Below the pieces are notes generated by a model. It was not told the origin of the DNA. It saw only the letters and a list, made by a program, of their open reading frames with translations, and searched no databases. Shown here in pieces: positions 47,542 through 55,516 of a DNA stretch of 64,000 nucleotides. The stretch comes from Vreelandella lionensis (GTDB lineage Bacteria; Pseudomonadota; Gammaproteobacteria; Pseudomonadales; Halomonadaceae). The stretch covers positions 55,386 through 119,385 of the forward strand of contig NZ_MWVI01000094.1 in assembly GCF_002087295.1 (NCBI RefSeq). The letters run 5' to 3'. The position numbers were made by a program, and so were the translations under genes. Every line of letters begins with the position of its first letter. The first letter of the stretch is position 1.

Positions 47542-48204
47542 TTACTCGTCGAAGGTCATTTCCGGAACGTGGTCAGGAACGATCAGCTTGCCTGCGGTTT
47601 TCTCGACAATTTCCTCAACGCTAACGCCGGGCGCGCGCTCTTTGAGGATGAAGGCACCGTCTTTAATTTCCAGGTAAGCCAGATCCGTTAGCACTCGATT
47701 GATGCACCCGGCGCCAGTGAGCGGCAAGTTACATTTTTCCAGCAATTTGGATTCACCGTGTTTGGATGCATGGGTCATGGTGCAAATAATATTTTCTGCG
47801 CCAGCCACAAGATCCATCGCTCCACCCATACCCTTGATGAGCTTACCGGGGACCATCCAAGAGGCGATATTGCCCTCCTGATCAACCTCGAACGCACCCA
47901 GTACGGTTAAGTCCACATGTCCGCCACGAATCATGGCGAACGACTCAGCGGATGAGAAAATGGCAGCGCCAGGACGCGCGGTAACGGTCTGCTTACCCGC
48001 GTTAATCATATCGGGGTCCACTTCCTCCTCAGTGGGGAAGCGCCCCATGCCCAGCAAGCCGTTTTCAGACTGGAGCATGACATCTATACCATCTGGGATA
48101 TAGTTAGCTACCAGGGTAGGAATACCAATGCCTAAATTGACGTAAAAACCATCCTGCAGTTCACGGGCAACGCGCTGTGCCATCTGTTCGCGAGTTAAAG
48201 CCAT
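47542..48204 (-). CDS. scoB: Succinyl-CoA:3-ketoacid CoA-transferase subunit B
   Basis: The start at 48204 (MALTREQMAQRVARELQDG) has GAGGTGG upstream and begins where the family begins; a longer frame from 48378 overlaps scoA and is rejected. The 220-residue subunit carries the active-site Glu in LQSENGLLGMGRFP. With ScoA it transfers CoA from succinyl-CoA to acetoacetate. It ends with PEMTFDE. It follows scoA by about 50 bases. Confidence 0.95.
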   Translation of the reverse strand: MALTREQMAQRVARELQDGFYVNLGIGIPTLVANYIPDGIDVMLQSENGLLGMGRFPTEEEVDPDMINAGKQTVTARPGAAIFSSAESFAMIRGGHVDLTVLGAFEVDQEGNIASWMVPGKLIKGMGGAMDLVAGAENIICTMTHASKHGESKLLEKCNLPLTGAGCINRVLTDLAYLEIKDGAFILKERAPGVSVEEIVEKTAGKLIVPDHVPEMTFDE

Positions 48205-48253
48205 GGTGCCACCTCTTGTCTTAGCAGTTAGTTGATTGTTGGCGTTGTTGCGC

Positions 48254-48952
48254 TTAGCTGCGCACCGTGCGCTTCTCAATACGCTTCTCGAATGTGCTTT
48301 GAATAATACGATCCACGTAGATACCCGGCGTATGAATCTGGCTTGGCTCCAGTTCGCCTGGTTCAACAATCTCCTCAACTTCTACAACGGTGATCTTGCC
48401 TGCCGTGGCGGCCATGGGGTTAAAGTTCTGTGCAGTATGGCGATACATCACGTTGCCATAGCGGTCGGCTTTCCAGCCTTTCACAATCGCAAAATCGCCT
48501 TTAATGGCTTCTTCTAAAATATAGTGGCGGCCATCGAACACACGCTCTTCTTTGCCTTCTCCAATCGGGGTGCCATAACCAGTAGCCGTGTAGAAGGCGG
48601 GAATGCCCGCTCCGCCAGCACGCATTTTTTCTGCCAGCGTTCCTTGAGGGGTCAGTACCACCTCAATTTCATTATTCAGCATTTGCTGCTCAAACAGCGC
48701 GTTTTCGCCTACGTAGGAGGCGAAGATTTTGCTAATTTGCCGATCTTCGAGCAGAAGGCCTAAGCCAAAACCATCGACGCCACAGTTGTTAGAGACAACA
48801 GTAAGGTCTTTCACACCACGACGTTTGATTTCTGCGATCAGATTTTCTGGAATACCACACAGACCAAAGCCACCTGCGAGGACGGTCATGCCGCTTTCGA
48901 TGCCTTCCATTGCTTCTTCGTAAGAAGCTACACGCTTGTCGAATCCTGCCAT
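48254..48952 (-). CDS. scoA: Succinyl-CoA:3-ketoacid CoA-transferase subunit A
   Basis: This 232-residue subunit has the N-terminal [16 protein letters not shown] motif and [20 protein letters not shown], typical of subunit A. It forms a heterotetramer with ScoB and channels acetoacetate into central metabolism. The gene starts the scoAB operon, which is divergently transcribed from a LysR regulator across a 204-base interval that probably holds both promoters and the regulator's binding site (inference). Confidence 0.95.
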   Translation of the reverse strand: MAGFDKRVASYEEAMEGIESGMTVLAGGFGLCGIPENLIAEIKRRGVKDLTVVSNNCGVDGFGLGLLLEDRQISKIFASYVGENALFEQQMLNNEIEVVLTPQGTLAEKMRAGGAGIPAFYTATGYGTPIGEGKEERVFDGRHYILEEAIKGDFAIVKGWKADRYGNVMYRHTAQNFNPMAATAGKITVVEVEEIVEPGELEPSQIHTPGIYVDRIIQSTFEKRIEKRTVRS

Positions 48953-49156
48953 TGTTATGCCTCACATTGTTGTTGAGTACGTATCGGTGTTGAGAACGTT
49001 TGTCGAGAATAGTGTGTAAGAAGCGTTTGTTGGAATGTCGCGCCATACATAGTGCGTATGACGATCAGATCAGTATTGCCAGTGTTGTCCTAGATGATAT
49101 ATTTGTTAAGTTTGTTTTTCTTATCAATTTATTTTAATAACTTATAAAGAGACGCC

Positions 49157-50056
49157 ATGACCGTCAAGCAGCTTCGTGCATTTTTAGCCGTGGCACAGAC
49201 CCTGAGCTTTACCCAGGCATGTGAGCGCCTGCACCTTTCACAGCCCGCCCTAAGCCTTGCCATCAAAGGGTTAGAAGATTCGCTAGGCGGCAAACTGCTT
49301 ATCCGTAGCACCCGCAGCGTGCGGCTAACCCCAGAGGGGGAGTCGCTGCTCCCGCTTGCCAAACACCTGCTGGCGCAGTGGGATAACACCGAGGAACGCC
49401 TGCGCCAGCGGTTTACGTTACAGCTAGGGCGACTCAGCGTTGCGGCCATGCCGTCTTTTGCCTGCAATCTATTACCCAGTGCACTGGTTAAGTTTCGACA
49501 ACAGTACCCCAAAATCAACGTTACGGTGCACGATGTGATCAATGAAGAAGTCACGGATATGGTGCGCTCCCGACAGGTAGAGATTGGCATTGCCTTCTCG
49601 CCGGAGGGCCAGGGAAGCTTAAGTTTTACACCTTTGTTTGAAGATCAGTTTGTCGCCGTGGTTCCTCCCACCTCGCCCCTGGCTCACCGCGACACACTGC
49701 CCTGGACGCAGCTGCTTGAGAATGACTTTATCACGCTACAACGCCCTTCCATGGTACGGCGTTTACTGGAGCAAGAGCTTGGCAAGCGCCATATAGACCT
49801 CCCTGTCGCCTTTGAAAGCCACCAGCTCTCTACCGTCGGACGAATGGTCGCGGAAGGCCTAGGGGTCAGCGCTGTGCCTTCCATGTGCATTCAGCAAATG
49901 CATGAGCTAGGTGCGCTCTGCATACCACTTGTCGAGCCAAGCATCGCTTGCCGAGTGGGGATCCTGACCCAGGAAGAGCTTTCTGTGGCGGCGCATGCGC
50001 TGCGTAGCGTGTTGCTTGAGAGTGTTAAAGCACCTTACCTACCCATTGATGCATAA
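49157..50056 (+). CDS. LysR-family regulator divergent to scoAB
   Basis: This 299-residue regulator has the winged helix-turn-helix MTVKQLRAFLAVAQTLSFT... RLHLSQPALSLAIKGLEDSLGGKLLIRST and an effector domain from about residue 90. The arrangement opposite scoAB suggests it controls ketone-body use, but no ligand is evident. AAAGAGA precedes the ATG. It is followed by a gap of about 110 bases and then the acyltransferase gene. Confidence 0.9.
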   Translation: MTVKQLRAFLAVAQTLSFTQACERLHLSQPALSLAIKGLEDSLGGKLLIRSTRSVRLTPEGESLLPLAKHLLAQWDNTEERLRQRFTLQLGRLSVAAMPSFACNLLPSALVKFRQQYPKINVTVHDVINEEVTDMVRSRQVEIGIAFSPEGQGSLSFTPLFEDQFVAVVPPTSPLAHRDTLPWTQLLENDFITLQRPSMVRRLLEQELGKRHIDLPVAFESHQLSTVGRMVAEGLGVSAVPSMCIQQMHELGALCIPLVEPSIACRVGILTQEELSVAAHALRSVLLESVKAPYLPIDA

Positions 50057-50168
50057 CGCTTTGATACGGTTATGCTGGGCAGCGTGGCGCTGATCTATTA
50101 GCATTTATCGCTAAGCGCGTGTTTAAAAGGCCTTTAGCACGCAGACGAATTGCTGTGAGGATTGTGGT

Positions 50169-51049
50169 ATGCCAATTATTAAAGGGGGCGTTAGCATCTT
50201 GCTGCTGACGTTGAACACGCTGGTTTGGGGTGTCCCCCTGATTATTCTGACGCTGCTAAAGTCATCGTCCCTGGGCGGCGGCAAAAAGAGTGGCTGCTTA
50301 AAGGGCTATGTGCCGTCGCACTAAACTGGATTGGCGTCAATTTGTGGTGGATGCGCCACTGGTTAAAACCTAATGTCTCGATCAACGTGCCAGATACATT
50401 AAGCCCTGAGCAGTGGTGGCTGGTCATCTCTAACCATCGCAGTTGGACCGATATCTTTATTCTATTTATGGCACTGCACCGACGCATTCCTATGCCGCGC
50501 TTTTTTCTCAAACACCAGCTTATCTGGATCCCGATTGTTGGTCTCGCCTTCTGGGCGCTTGAGTTTCCCTTTATGCGTCGCTTTAGCCGTGAGCAGATCG
50601 CCAATAACCCCAAGCTAGCCACAGTTGACCGGGAATCCACTGAGCGCATGTGCCGCCAAGCTCGCCATGCCCCTATCGCTATTTTTAATTTTGTCGAGGG
50701 AACCCGCTTTACCGTCGCCAAACGTGAGTCGCAGCACAGTCCATTCCAGCATCTGCTTCGCCCTAAAGCAGGAGGAATTGCCCAAGTACTTAGCCTGCTG
50801 GGTGATCAGTTGGATGGTATTCTTGACGTCACTATTAGCTATACCAACCCATCACCCACGTTTATGGGTTTTTTATGCGGTAAAGAAGCCCCCATTACGC
50901 TTGAAGCCCGGCAGCTAGCCATTCCTGAATGGATGCAAACTGCCAACTACCATGACGAACCGCAGCACAAGGAACGCTTCCACGCATGGATCAACTCACT
51001 CTGGCAGGAAAAAGATACCTTGCTAGATCGCCTCAGCGACCACGACTAA
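50169..51049 (+). pseudogene. PlsC-like lysophospholipid acyltransferase (YihG-like), frameshifted near the start
   Basis: The start at 50169 (MPIIKGGVSILLLTLNTLVWGVPLI) gives a membrane segment that runs out of frame after about 30 residues. In the next frame the gene continues KVIVPGRRQKEWLLKGLC and on to 51049. One A is missing from the run at 50258-50260 (A4 read as A3). Acyltransferase block I (HX4D) is NHRSWTDIF and block III is FVEGTRF. It transfers acyl chains in membrane lipid synthesis or remodelling; the YihG group is closest. The last 64 bases overlap the next gene. Confidence 0.86.
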
Positions 51050-51957
51050 GCCACTGGCTCACTATTTGTGTATTGGCCAGCGTGCTAACTGGCTGCGCCA
51101 GCTCTGCCCCCCCCTCTAGCCAGCGGGTGCCCGCCGCTAGTAGCGCCAGCGCTATTGGCGGCAACTGGGTAGAGGTTAGGCGTGGGGATACGCTAGGGCG
51201 GCTCGCGGCACGGGCTAACGTAACACTTGAACGGATAGAGCGCTTCAACCCCGGGGTTGACTCTCGCCGTTTAGCCGTTGGTCAGCGCCTATTGATCCCA
51301 ACCCAGCAGGAGCGAGCGCCTTCTGGCGGCCCTTATCGCTATCAAATCCGGCCCGGCGATACCTTCTCAGGTATTGCTAGGCACTTTAGCACCACAACGG
51401 GGCGAATCCAGAGTGCTAACCAAGGCACTTCCCCCACGGCATTGCGTGTGGGGCAAATCATTAGCGTACCGCTTAGCAGTACCGCTAGAACGGCATCATC
51501 AAGCAGTAGTTCAGCCGCTAGTAGCGCCAATAACCGTAATGCATCAACGCCCGCCCCTGCGCCAAGCGCTAGTGTGCCAGCTTCGGCACGCCGATGGCCG
51601 TGGCCTTTAGAAGATTATCGTGTGGTTCGTCGGTTTGGTGCCGACAGCCGCGGCACACTACAGCCCATGTTGTTGGCAACTCAGGCAGGCGCTCGTGCTA
51701 AGGCCGTTGCCCCTGGTGAAGTACGCTTTGCAGATAGCATGCGACAGCTCGGCGATGTCGTGATTGTGCACCATGCCGATAACTTGCAAACCGTTTACGC
51801 GCTCTGCGAGCGGATTCTCGTCCGCGTAGGGGACCAGGTGAGTACAGGTGATGAGCTGTGTGATGTAGGACAAAGTAACGCGACACAGCGTTATGATCTG
51901 CTGTTTGACTTACGCCAGGGGGGGAAACCCATCGACCCACGACAGGTGCTAAGGTAA
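50986..51957 (+). CDS. NlpD-like lipoprotein: two LysM domains and a degenerate LytM/M23 domain
   Basis: The start at 50986 lies inside the acyltransferase gene. A signal with lipobox VLTGC marks an outer-membrane lipoprotein. LysM 1 is WVEVRRGDTLGRLAARAN (near residue 61) and LysM 2 is YRYQIRPGDTFSGIARHF (near 117). A Ser/Ala/Pro linker is followed by a LytM fold whose catalytic HxH is absent (LHF is replaced by LLFDLR and the first His is absent). Like NlpD and EnvC it is therefore probably an activator of cell-wall amidases rather than an enzyme. A terminator follows. Confidence 0.88.
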   Translation: MDQLTLAGKRYLARSPQRPRLSHWLTICVLASVLTGCASSAPPSSQRVPAASSASAIGGNWVEVRRGDTLGRLAARANVTLERIERFNPGVDSRRLAVGQRLLIPTQQERAPSGGPYRYQIRPGDTFSGIARHFSTTTGRIQSANQGTSPTALRVGQIISVPLSSTARTASSSSSSAASSANNRNASTPAPAPSASVPASARRWPWPLEDYRVVRRFGADSRGTLQPMLLATQAGARAKAVAPGEVRFADSMRQLGDVVIVHHADNLQTVYALCERILVRVGDQVSTGDELCDVGQSNATQRYDLLFDLRQGGKPIDPRQVLR

Positions 51958-51970
51958 GCATATTCCGCAT

Positions 51971-52006
51971 GCAAAAGCCCCGCGAGGGGCTTTTGCACCT
52001 TTTTTG
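51971..52006 (+). terminator. Rho-independent terminator after the NlpD-like gene
   Basis: Stem GCAAAAGCCCC with its complement and a GCGA loop is followed by CACCTTTTTT. It lies about 14 bases past the stop and just before the gcvT 3' end from the other strand. Confidence 0.85.
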
Positions 52007-52025
52007 AATTAACTGCGCTCGCTAA

Positions 52026-53138
52026 TTAACCGCGATAGTAACCAGGGGCCACAAATGGCATCGCGGAAACGCTCATGGGTAGCTGCTTGCCGCGTACTAA
52101 CGCGTAGACGGTAGTACCGGGCGCTTCCCACTCACGGGCGAGGTACCCCATGGCAATAGGTTTACCGACGCTCGGCCCAAAACCTCCGGAAGTCACTACG
52201 CCAATTTCATTGCCCGCCTCATCGACCAGCAGACTGCCTTCTCGCACCGGCGCGCGCCCTTCTGCCACCAGCCCAACCCGCTTGCGGGTATGATCTTTGG
52301 TATCCACTTGGTGCAAGATCACATCGGCTCCGGGGAAACCCGCTGCTCGCTCGCCGCCATGGCGACGCGGCTTGCCAATGGCCCAGATCAAGCTGGCCTC
52401 GACAGGCGTGGTTTGCATATCCATATCGTGACCATATAGGCACAAGCCCGCTTCTAAGCGCAGTGAATCACGCGCGCCCAAGCCAATCGCTTCTACTTCA
52501 GGCTCGGCCAGCGGCGCTTCGGCAAGCGCCTGGCACTCGTCAGCCGCGACAGAGATTTCAAAGCCATCTTCGCCGGTATAGCCACTGCGACTGATCCACA
52601 CGTCACATCCTGCTAGGGTGTAACGACCATGCTGCATAAACGTTAGCTCACAGGCTTGCGGGCAGAGGCGCTGCATCACATCGCGGGCCTGTGGCCCTTG
52701 AAGCGCCAGCAGGCCGCGATCAAGCACATCAATTTGATGAGTGTTACCAAGATTGGCGCGCAAATGGGCAATATCTTGGTCTTTGCATGCCGCGTTCACC
52801 ACCAGATAGAAGTGATCGCCAGCATTCACCACCATCAAATCATCGATAATACCGCCATCGGTGCTGGTAAAAAGGCCATAACGCTGCTGGCCTTTTTGCA
52901 AGCCTACCAAGTCCGCTGGGATAAGACTTTCCAGCGCTTCAGCGACCTTTTCTCCGGAGACCAGAATCTGTCCCATATGCGACACATCGAACAAGCCACA
53001 CCGCTCGCGGGTATGCTCATGCTCTTTTTTAACACCTAGCGGGTATTGCACCGGCATATCGTACCCGGCAAAAGGCACCATCTTGGCCCCTAGCTGCGTG
53101 TGAAGCGCATGAAGTGGCGTGTGGTTCAGATCAGTCAT
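52026..53138 (-). CDS. gcvT: GcvT, aminomethyltransferase of the glycine cleavage system
   Basis: GcvT transfers the methylene group from lipoyl-GcvH to tetrahydrofolate. The 370-residue length is typical. N-terminal GAKMVPFAGYDMPVQYPLG and GLFDVSHMGQI contain the folate-binding Asp. The C-terminal GEPVREGSLL-like region and GYLAREW are family features. It starts at 53138 with AGGAAATG upstream. It is on the opposite strand from gcvH and gcvP. The AGCS gene precedes it, separated by a terminator. Confidence 0.96.
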   Translation of the reverse strand: MTDLNHTPLHALHTQLGAKMVPFAGYDMPVQYPLGVKKEHEHTRERCGLFDVSHMGQILVSGEKVAEALESLIPADLVGLQKGQQRYGLFTSTDGGIIDDLMVVNAGDHFYLVVNAACKDQDIAHLRANLGNTHQIDVLDRGLLALQGPQARDVMQRLCPQACELTFMQHGRYTLAGCDVWISRSGYTGEDGFEISVAADECQALAEAPLAEPEVEAIGLGARDSLRLEAGLCLYGHDMDMQTTPVEASLIWAIGKPRRHGGERAAGFPGADVILHQVDTKDHTRKRVGLVAEGRAPVREGSLLVDEAGNEIGVVTSGGFGPSVGKPIAMGYLAREWEAPGTTVYALVRGKQLPMSVSAMPFVAPGYYRG

Positions 53139-53155
53139 GGCATTTCCTCTGTCAA

Positions 53156-53190
53156 AAAAGAGAAACGGGAAGCCTTACTAGGCTTCCCGG
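53156..53190 (-). terminator. Terminator of the AGCS symporter gene
   Basis: Stem GGGAAGCC with its complement and a TTACTA-type loop, followed on the minus strand by TTTCTCTTTTTT. It sits between the AGCS stop and gcvT. Confidence 0.82.
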
Positions 53191-53228
53191 CTCTATTACA
53201 TCGTGCATTACCTGCTTACAGGCAGGCC

Positions 53229-54632
53229 TTATTTATCATGATCCAGGGCTTCACCCGGCAGCACGTCCTTACCAGCAAAATAATCCCGAGTGAGCTTAAA
53301 GACAACCGGAGACAGCAGCGCCAGGGCAATGAGGTTAGGAATCGCCATCATCGCGTTGAAGGTGTCTGCCATCAGCCAGATAAAGCCCAATTGCGCAATT
53401 GCACCCACCGGAATAGCCAGTACGAACAGCACTCGGTACAGCATAATAGAGCGCGTACCGAACAGGAACTGGCAGCACTTTTCACCGTAGAACGACCAGC
53501 CAAGAATGGTGGTAAAAGCAAAAATTGCTAGCGCAATGGCCACAATTTGGTTACCAAAACCAGGCAGCGCCGCATCAAAGGAGAGCGCCGTGAGCGAAGC
53601 GCCCGCTTCGCCTTCCATCCACACGGTAGAGGTCAAGATCACCAACGCCGTGATGGTGCACACGATGATGGTATCGATGAACGTACCCAGCATGGCAATC
53701 AAGCCCTGACGAACCGGGTTTTTCGTCTGCGCAGCAGCGTGAGCAATCGGTGCACTGCCCAGACCTGCTTCATTGGAGAAAATACCCCGCGCCACGCCAA
53801 AGCGGATGGCGGCCATTACCGCAGCACCGGCAAAGCCACCGGCTGCTGCCATGGGGTTGAAGGCGTAGTAGAAGATCAGCCCAAAGGCGTCACCGATTTG
53901 GCCCGCATTAACGATCAGCACCAGCAAGCCCGCAATCACATAAGCAATGCCCATCACCGGTACCAGCTTACCAGCAACCTTGGCAATGCGCTTGATGCCA
54001 CCCAATATCACTGCACCGGCCAGTACCATGATGATAACGCCGGTTAACCAGTGAGGCACACCAAAGGTGGCATCCATGGCGTCAGCCACGGAGTTAGACT
54101 GTACGGTATTACCAATCCCGAACGCGGCAACAGCACCAAAGAACGAGAACAGGCCGCCCAGCCACAGCCACTTACGGCCCAAGCCATTCTTGATATAGAA
54201 CATCGGCCCGCCTACATGGTAGCCAGTGCTATCGGTTTCCCGGTAGCGCACCGCCAGCACTGCCTCGGCAAACTTGGTCGCCATACCCACCAGTGCGGTA
54301 ATCCACATCCAGAACACAGCACCTGGGCCACCTAATGCGATGGCCGTTGCCACACCGGCAATATTACCGGTACCAATCGTCGCAGACAGTGCTGTCATCA
54401 GCGCGTTAAAGGGAGAAATTTCCCCCTCATCGCTGGGTTTTGCAGGGGTTTTATCGGATGGCTTGGCATCGCGGCCTTGCCACATTAGCTTGAAACCCAT
54501 GCCGAGTTTACGTATCGGCATCAGTTTCAAGCCAATCTGCAGGTAGATACCCACCCCCAATAGCAGGATCAGCATTAACGGGCCCCACACCACGCCGTTA
54601 ATGGCCCCTAATAGGCTTGTTAACGTTTCCAC
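53229..54632 (-). CDS. Alanine/glycine:cation symporter (AGCS family)
   Basis: The 467-residue transporter has about 11 hydrophobic helices and the AGCS features SATIGTGNIAGVATAIALGGPGA (near residue 80) and SNEAGLGSAPIAHAAAQ. These sodium symporters import glycine or alanine. The GTG at 54632 is preferred over a TTG at 54650, because AAGGAG lies six bases upstream. Sitting between gcvT and gcvHP, it probably supplies glycine to the cleavage system (inference). The region 54633-55041 holds no supported gene; it should contain promoters of this gene and of gcvHP. I looked for and did not see a glycine riboswitch core there. Confidence 0.9.
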   Translation of the reverse strand: METLTSLLGAINGVVWGPLMLILLLGVGIYLQIGLKLMPIRKLGMGFKLMWQGRDAKPSDKTPAKPSDEGEISPFNALMTALSATIGTGNIAGVATAIALGGPGAVFWMWITALVGMATKFAEAVLAVRYRETDSTGYHVGGPMFYIKNGLGRKWLWLGGLFSFFGAVAAFGIGNTVQSNSVADAMDATFGVPHWLTGVIIMVLAGAVILGGIKRIAKVAGKLVPVMGIAYVIAGLLVLIVNAGQIGDAFGLIFYYAFNPMAAAGGFAGAAVMAAIRFGVARGIFSNEAGLGSAPIAHAAAQTKNPVRQGLIAMLGTFIDTIIVCTITALVILTSTVWMEGEAGASLTALSFDAALPGFGNQIVAIALAIFAFTTILGWSFYGEKCCQFLFGTRSIMLYRVLFVLAIPVGAIAQLGFIWLMADTFNAMMAIPNLIALALLSPVVFKLTRDYFAGKDVLPGEALDHDK

Positions 54633-55041
54633 ACGACTCTCCTTACCCAATTGATTAATGCATTTGTTATGAAGGTTAGGTTGTTCACCCGCTCCAACCG
54701 ATAGCAGATGAAATCACCAAGCGTTCCTACCATAGCGCTTAATTAACGCTGGAAAAACGGATGATGGGTATGTTTTACACCATTTTCTTAGTGCGCTTCC
54801 ATGCCAATGTCGCCTGCTGATAGAGAAAGCTGCTCTTTTTGAAACTGGCTGGCGCACTGAAACAACGGAAAAAGAGCATCCATTTTTAGCCTTTTGGAGG
54901 CAATGAAGAAATTTGTTTCCGATAAGAAACACGGTACCATATACCCACTTACGCTCACTGCGAGCTGGCCACAGTCGCCAAGGCGAACGACAAGCGCTAG
55001 TATGCTTTCGTTCTGTCCACTGATTTTATAAGGGAATCACT

Positions 55042-55431
55042 ATGAGCAATCTTCCTGCCAATCTTCGTTACGCTGCCAGCCATGAATGGGTGCTTGATCA
55101 TCAAGATGGCACGGTCACCGTCGGTATCACCGACCACGCGCAAGAAGCGCTAGGCGATGTGGTATTTGTTGAACTGCCTGAAGTTGGCCAATCCCTAAGC
55201 AAAGGGAAAGAGTTTGGCGTCATTGAATCCGTGAAAGCGGCCTCTGACCTTTACTCGCCGGTCAACGGCGAAGTAATTGAAGTGAACGAAGCCCTCGAAG
55301 ACGCTCCCGAAACGGTGAACGACGCCCCCTATGAAGGCGGCTGGATTATGAAAGTGCGTGTAACCGACCAAGCCTTTGAAGGTCTCTTAGACGCCGATGC
55401 GTATCAAGCGACGCTGAGCGCCGACGCCTAA
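55042..55431 (+). CDS. gcvH: GcvH, lipoyl carrier protein of glycine cleavage
   Basis: This 129-residue protein has the lipoyl-lysine motif [20 protein letters not shown] (Lys about residue 64). It shuttles the aminomethyl group between GcvP, GcvT and the lipoamide dehydrogenase. The start has AAGGGA seven bases upstream. It is followed by gcvP behind an intergenic hairpin. Confidence 0.97.
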   Translation: MSNLPANLRYAASHEWVLDHQDGTVTVGITDHAQEALGDVVFVELPEVGQSLSKGKEFGVIESVKAASDLYSPVNGEVIEVNEALEDAPETVNDAPYEGGWIMKVRVTDQAFEGLLDADAYQATLSADA

Positions 55432-55442
55432 GTCATGTAGCC

Positions 55443-55475
55443 AAAGCGCCTGCCCCTGCGGCAGGCGCTTTATTA
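55443..55475. terminator. Hairpin between gcvH and gcvP
   Basis: Stem AAAGCGCCTGCC with its complement and a CCTGC loop, then TTTAT. It may partly terminate transcription and reduce gcvP relative to gcvH. Confidence 0.7.
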
Positions 55476-55516
55476 TCGCCTCTGCACGGTTTTCTCATTA
55501 CGTCCGGAATCTCCCC

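Noticed and set aside
54633..55041. Possible glycine riboswitch before gcvH
   Set aside because: I searched both strands by eye for the conserved aptamer core and found only isolated GAAGG-type matches with no paired stems.
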